Assembly: GCF_012927205.1 (NCBI RefSeq)
Contig: NZ_JABBGC010000001.1
Location: 186,001-250,000, forward strand
Origin: Chitinophaga fulva
GTDB taxonomy: Bacteria > Bacteroidota > Bacteroidia > Chitinophagales > Chitinophagaceae
Length of the DNA: 64,000 nucleotides
Reading direction: 5' to 3'
Within the stretch, counting starts at the first letter, position 1; the number at the start of each line of letters is the position of its first letter. Both the position numbers and the translations under genes were made by a program. The notes beneath the pieces are model-generated. The model had not been told where the DNA came from. It saw only the letters and a list, made by a program, of their open reading frames with translations, and searched no databases. Of the stretch, positions 63,822 through 64,000 are shown piece after piece.

Positions 63822-64000
63822 ATGTTCTTCATTATGCAAAGGGTGAACTATGCACAGCTGTCACTATTTAGTATTTATGAATACTTCCTGCTGCTCTCTC
63901 CCGGGCCGGGCATTGTGCGCAAAGTAGCCGCCATGAAAAGCAGGCTGGCAGCCATGATCAGGATACCACCTTACAACCTGGGTTCGATTGCCCATATTTC
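63822..64000 (+). CDS. N-terminus of a possible 2'-5' RNA ligase family protein (cut by window edge)
   Basis: A frame opening at 63822 (MFFIMQRVNYAQ) or 63834 runs to the window end. The text YEYFLLLSPGPGIVRKVAAM and, near residue 57, AHIS resemble the start of Bacteroidota 2'-5' RNA ligase (2H phosphoesterase) proteins, where the first HxT/S motif occurs at about this distance. Too short to be certain. Confidence 0.5.
   Translation, partial: MFFIMQRVNYAQLSLFSIYEYFLLLSPGPGIVRKVAAMKSRLAAMIRIPPYNLGSIAHI

Overview
The window is a chromosomal segment of a Bacteroidota bacterium, most likely of the Chitinophaga group. The evidence is the type IX secretion and gliding genes (PorU, PorV, GldJ, GldA, a PorP/SprF-like protein), bacillithiol synthase BshA, SusC-like vocabulary in a secreted VWA protein, repeated promoter elements of the Bacteroidota form TAnnTTTG, and no Shine-Dalgarno pattern. 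Coding density is high, base composition is close to even over most of the window, and there is one tRNA gene, no rRNA, no CRISPR array and no intact insertion sequence.

Layout. 1-9.8 kb: anmK (cut by the window edge), a VWA lipid/periplasmic-type protein, upp, an orphan PorP/SprF, an EI24 membrane protein with an RsmI-like methyltransferase, an M28 peptidase with a small membrane protein, and bshA. 9.8-21.2 kb, all on the minus strand: porU, porV, then ispF, dut, a TPR lipoprotein, a DUF4292 lipoprotein and two tandem EnvC-like proteins whose LytM domains have lost their metal ligands. 21.5-32.5 kb: gldJ, bcp, an intact M23 peptidase, gldA, eno, a DivIC/FtsB-like protein, nth, DUF2071, a nucleoside-permease-like MFS protein and a Gfo/Idh/MocA oxidoreductase. 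32.6-40.6 kb: DUF6134, an orphan KorA, a YccA-like membrane protein, two small secreted proteins, and kynU followed by a 2H phosphoesterase carrying a long Gly/Arg/Tyr repeat. 41.0-47.7 kb: a TetR-TolC-adaptor-RND efflux operon with an operator that sits exactly on its promoter. 48.0-59.2 kb: DUF502, a zinc phospholipase C/S1-P1-like protein, serC with DUF1015, TPR, paaN, YceI, 2TM and an acyl-CoA ligase.

59.2-62.9 kb is different. A tRNA-Arg(CCT) gene is followed by an AT-rich, gene-poor 1.2 kb stretch and then a compact three-gene cassette: a membrane protein fusing a catalytically degenerate C39-peptidase-like domain, a VKOR domain and a thioredoxin domain; a small HTH regulator; and a 63-residue precursor with a double-glycine leader and a 35-residue core holding six cysteines spaced C-X5-C-X5-CC-X5-C-X6-C, the framework of cystine-knot (knottin) toxins. 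I read this as a candidate leader-guided, disulfide-rich secreted peptide system and consider it the most interesting content of the window.

A second theme is a set of long AT-rich inverted repeats in intergenic gaps (up to 40 bp perfect arms), built from similar short words but not copies of one another, several of which end just before the next start codon. After 63.1 kb the window returns to ordinary composition with an unknown protein built of two similar halves and the start of a possible 2'-5' RNA ligase.
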